Below are positions 6,893 to 7,737 of a DNA stretch of 7,737 nt, piece after piece. This DNA is from Gemmatimonadota bacterium. Its GTDB lineage: Bacteria > Gemmatimonadota > Gemmatimonadetes > Gemmatimonadales > Gemmatimonadaceae. The notes beneath the pieces are model-generated. The model worked only from the letters and a program-made list of their open reading frames with translations. It did no database searches and was not told the DNA's origin. The position numbers were made by a program, and so were the translations under genes. The number at the start of each line of letters is the position of its first letter. Positions within the stretch are counted from its first letter, which is position 1. The stretch is taken from positions 1 through 7,737 of the forward strand of contig CANJOX010000151.1 in assembly GCA_947475795.1 (NCBI GenBank), read 5' to 3'.

Positions 6893-7737
6893 ATGACGCG
6901 CAACGCCCGGACCGATCGCATGTGGCAGGGATCGGCGTGGATGTTCGCGGCCGAACTGCTGATCCTGCCGACCGGTCTGGTGACGGCGGGCGTGCTGACT
7001 CGACAGCTGGGGCCCGAGATGTACGGCCTCCTCAGCCTCGGCGTGACGGTGGTGGGATGGTTCCAGTGGATGGCGGGCTCGATGCTCGCGCGCGCGTCGA
7101 ATCGGGCGGTCGCCGCCGCTGGCGATTGGCGTCCGGTGGCCGCGGAAGTCATCCACACGCAGCGGCTGTTCGCGACGGTGCTTGGCCTGTTGCTGTTGGC
7201 GGTGGCGCCCTGGCTGGCCGCCGCGCTGCGCCAGCCGTCGCTCACGCCGACGCTGCGCCTGCTGTCTCTCGATCTGGTGCTGATCGTGGTGGCCCAAGGG
7301 TACCGCGGCGTGCTGGTGGCCAACGGCGCGCACGCGTGGCTGTCGCTGGTGTCGGCCGTCCGGTGGATCACACGGATGCTGGCCGTGGTCGCGTTCGTTC
7401 GACTCGGCTGGTCGATTGACGGCGCGGTCGGCGGCATCGCCCTCTCGAGTCTCGCCACGCTACTGCTCGCCCGATGGCACGTGGGGGCGCTTCCGCGGGC
7501 GCCACGGGCAGAGCGCCAGCGTGTGCGCGCCGGCCTGTTCGCGCTGGCGGCACCGATGGCCTTGGCCACCATCGGCGCGCGCCTGTTCGATCGCCTCGAT
7601 TTTCTGCTGCTGGCCACCTTGGGGGGGACGGCGGCGCATCTCGGGCACTACGGTGCCGCGCAGAATCTGACGGTCACGCTGTCCCTGCTGACGGGTACGG
7701 TCACGCCGGTCGTGCTGGCCGCGGTCACGCGCCTGCA
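6893..7737 (+). CDS. Wzx-like polysaccharide flippase (MOP superfamily), 3'-partial
   Basis: Open frame from ATG 6893 to the window edge, 281 residues seen and no stop; full members are roughly 400-500 residues, so about 60 percent is present. The N-terminus has the family signature of a first helix (about 14-34) followed by LTRQLGPEMYGLLSLG at 35-50, the classic R-x-LG-x-x-x-YG turn of Polysacc_synt/RfbX proteins. Further hydrophobic segments lie near 47-63, 92-110, 122-142, 148-168, 176-193, 212-229, 235-250 and 258-278. Such proteins flip lipid-linked oligosaccharides across the inner membrane. It follows the P450 stop after 49 bases on the same strand and probably belongs to the same transcript. 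The start is moderately sure: GTG 6875 is an in-frame alternative, and the only purine stretch (TGGGG at 6876-6880) is twelve bases from the ATG. Confidence 0.9.
   Translation, partial: MTRNARTDRMWQGSAWMFAAELLILPTGLVTAGVLTRQLGPEMYGLLSLGVTVVGWFQWMAGSMLARASNRAVAAAGDWRPVAAEVIHTQRLFATVLGLLLLAVAPWLAAALRQPSLTPTLRLLSLDLVLIVVAQGYRGVLVANGAHAWLSLVSAVRWITRMLAVVAFVRLGWSIDGAVGGIALSSLATLLLARWHVGALPRAPRAERQRVRAGLFALAAPMALATIGARLFDRLDFLLLATLGGTAAHLGHYGAAQNLTVTLSLLTGTVTPVVLAAVTRL

Noticed and set aside
6814..7617. Minus-strand open frame of 267 codons opposite the flippase
   Set aside because: Composition is Arg/Ser/Thr/Ala-rich without motifs, and the plus strand encodes a clear multi-pass membrane protein across the same bases.

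Overview
This is a strongly GC-rich bacterial chromosomal window with five complete or nearly complete genes and one cut by the right edge. Intergenic spaces are short, and two starts are GTG codons overlapping the previous stop. No rRNA, tRNA, CRISPR array, transposase or phage gene was seen. The secreted S9 peptidase type, the base composition and the YkuE-type phosphoesterase fit Gemmatimonadota or a similar high-GC Gram-negative lineage. That assignment is inference; no marker gene proves it.

Left part (2-3154): a small YkgJ-like cysteine-cluster protein on the plus strand converges with a large exported S9-family (DPP IV-like) serine peptidase on the minus strand. A perfect 17-bp hairpin followed by a T-rich tail lies between their stops and probably terminates transcription from the left, perhaps from both sides. 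The peptidase carries several glycine-rich or acidic low-complexity inserts, one inside the catalytic domain.

Middle (3155-3386): a 232-base divergent intergenic region. It holds a good Shine-Dalgarno sequence for the peptidase, a small leader hairpin, and a four-tract guanine run that fits the G-quadruplex pattern. I could not call a convincing -35/-10 promoter on either strand.

Right part (3387-7737): a co-directional plus-strand set: Tat-exported YkuE/YaeI-type metallophosphoesterase, GT4-type glycosyltransferase, cytochrome P450 and a Wzx-like polysaccharide flippase running off the right edge. The first three are joined by identical 4-base GTGA stop/start overlaps; the flippase follows after 49 bases. 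This reads as the beginning of an operon for a surface or secreted glycan or glycolipid: sugars added in the cytoplasm, a P450 oxidising a lipid or aglycone part, the flippase moving the lipid-linked product across the membrane, and the phosphoesterase acting outside on a phosphorylated lipid or sugar. The P450 between a glycosyltransferase and a flippase is the most unusual part and the best lead in the window. The product cannot be named from this sequence alone.
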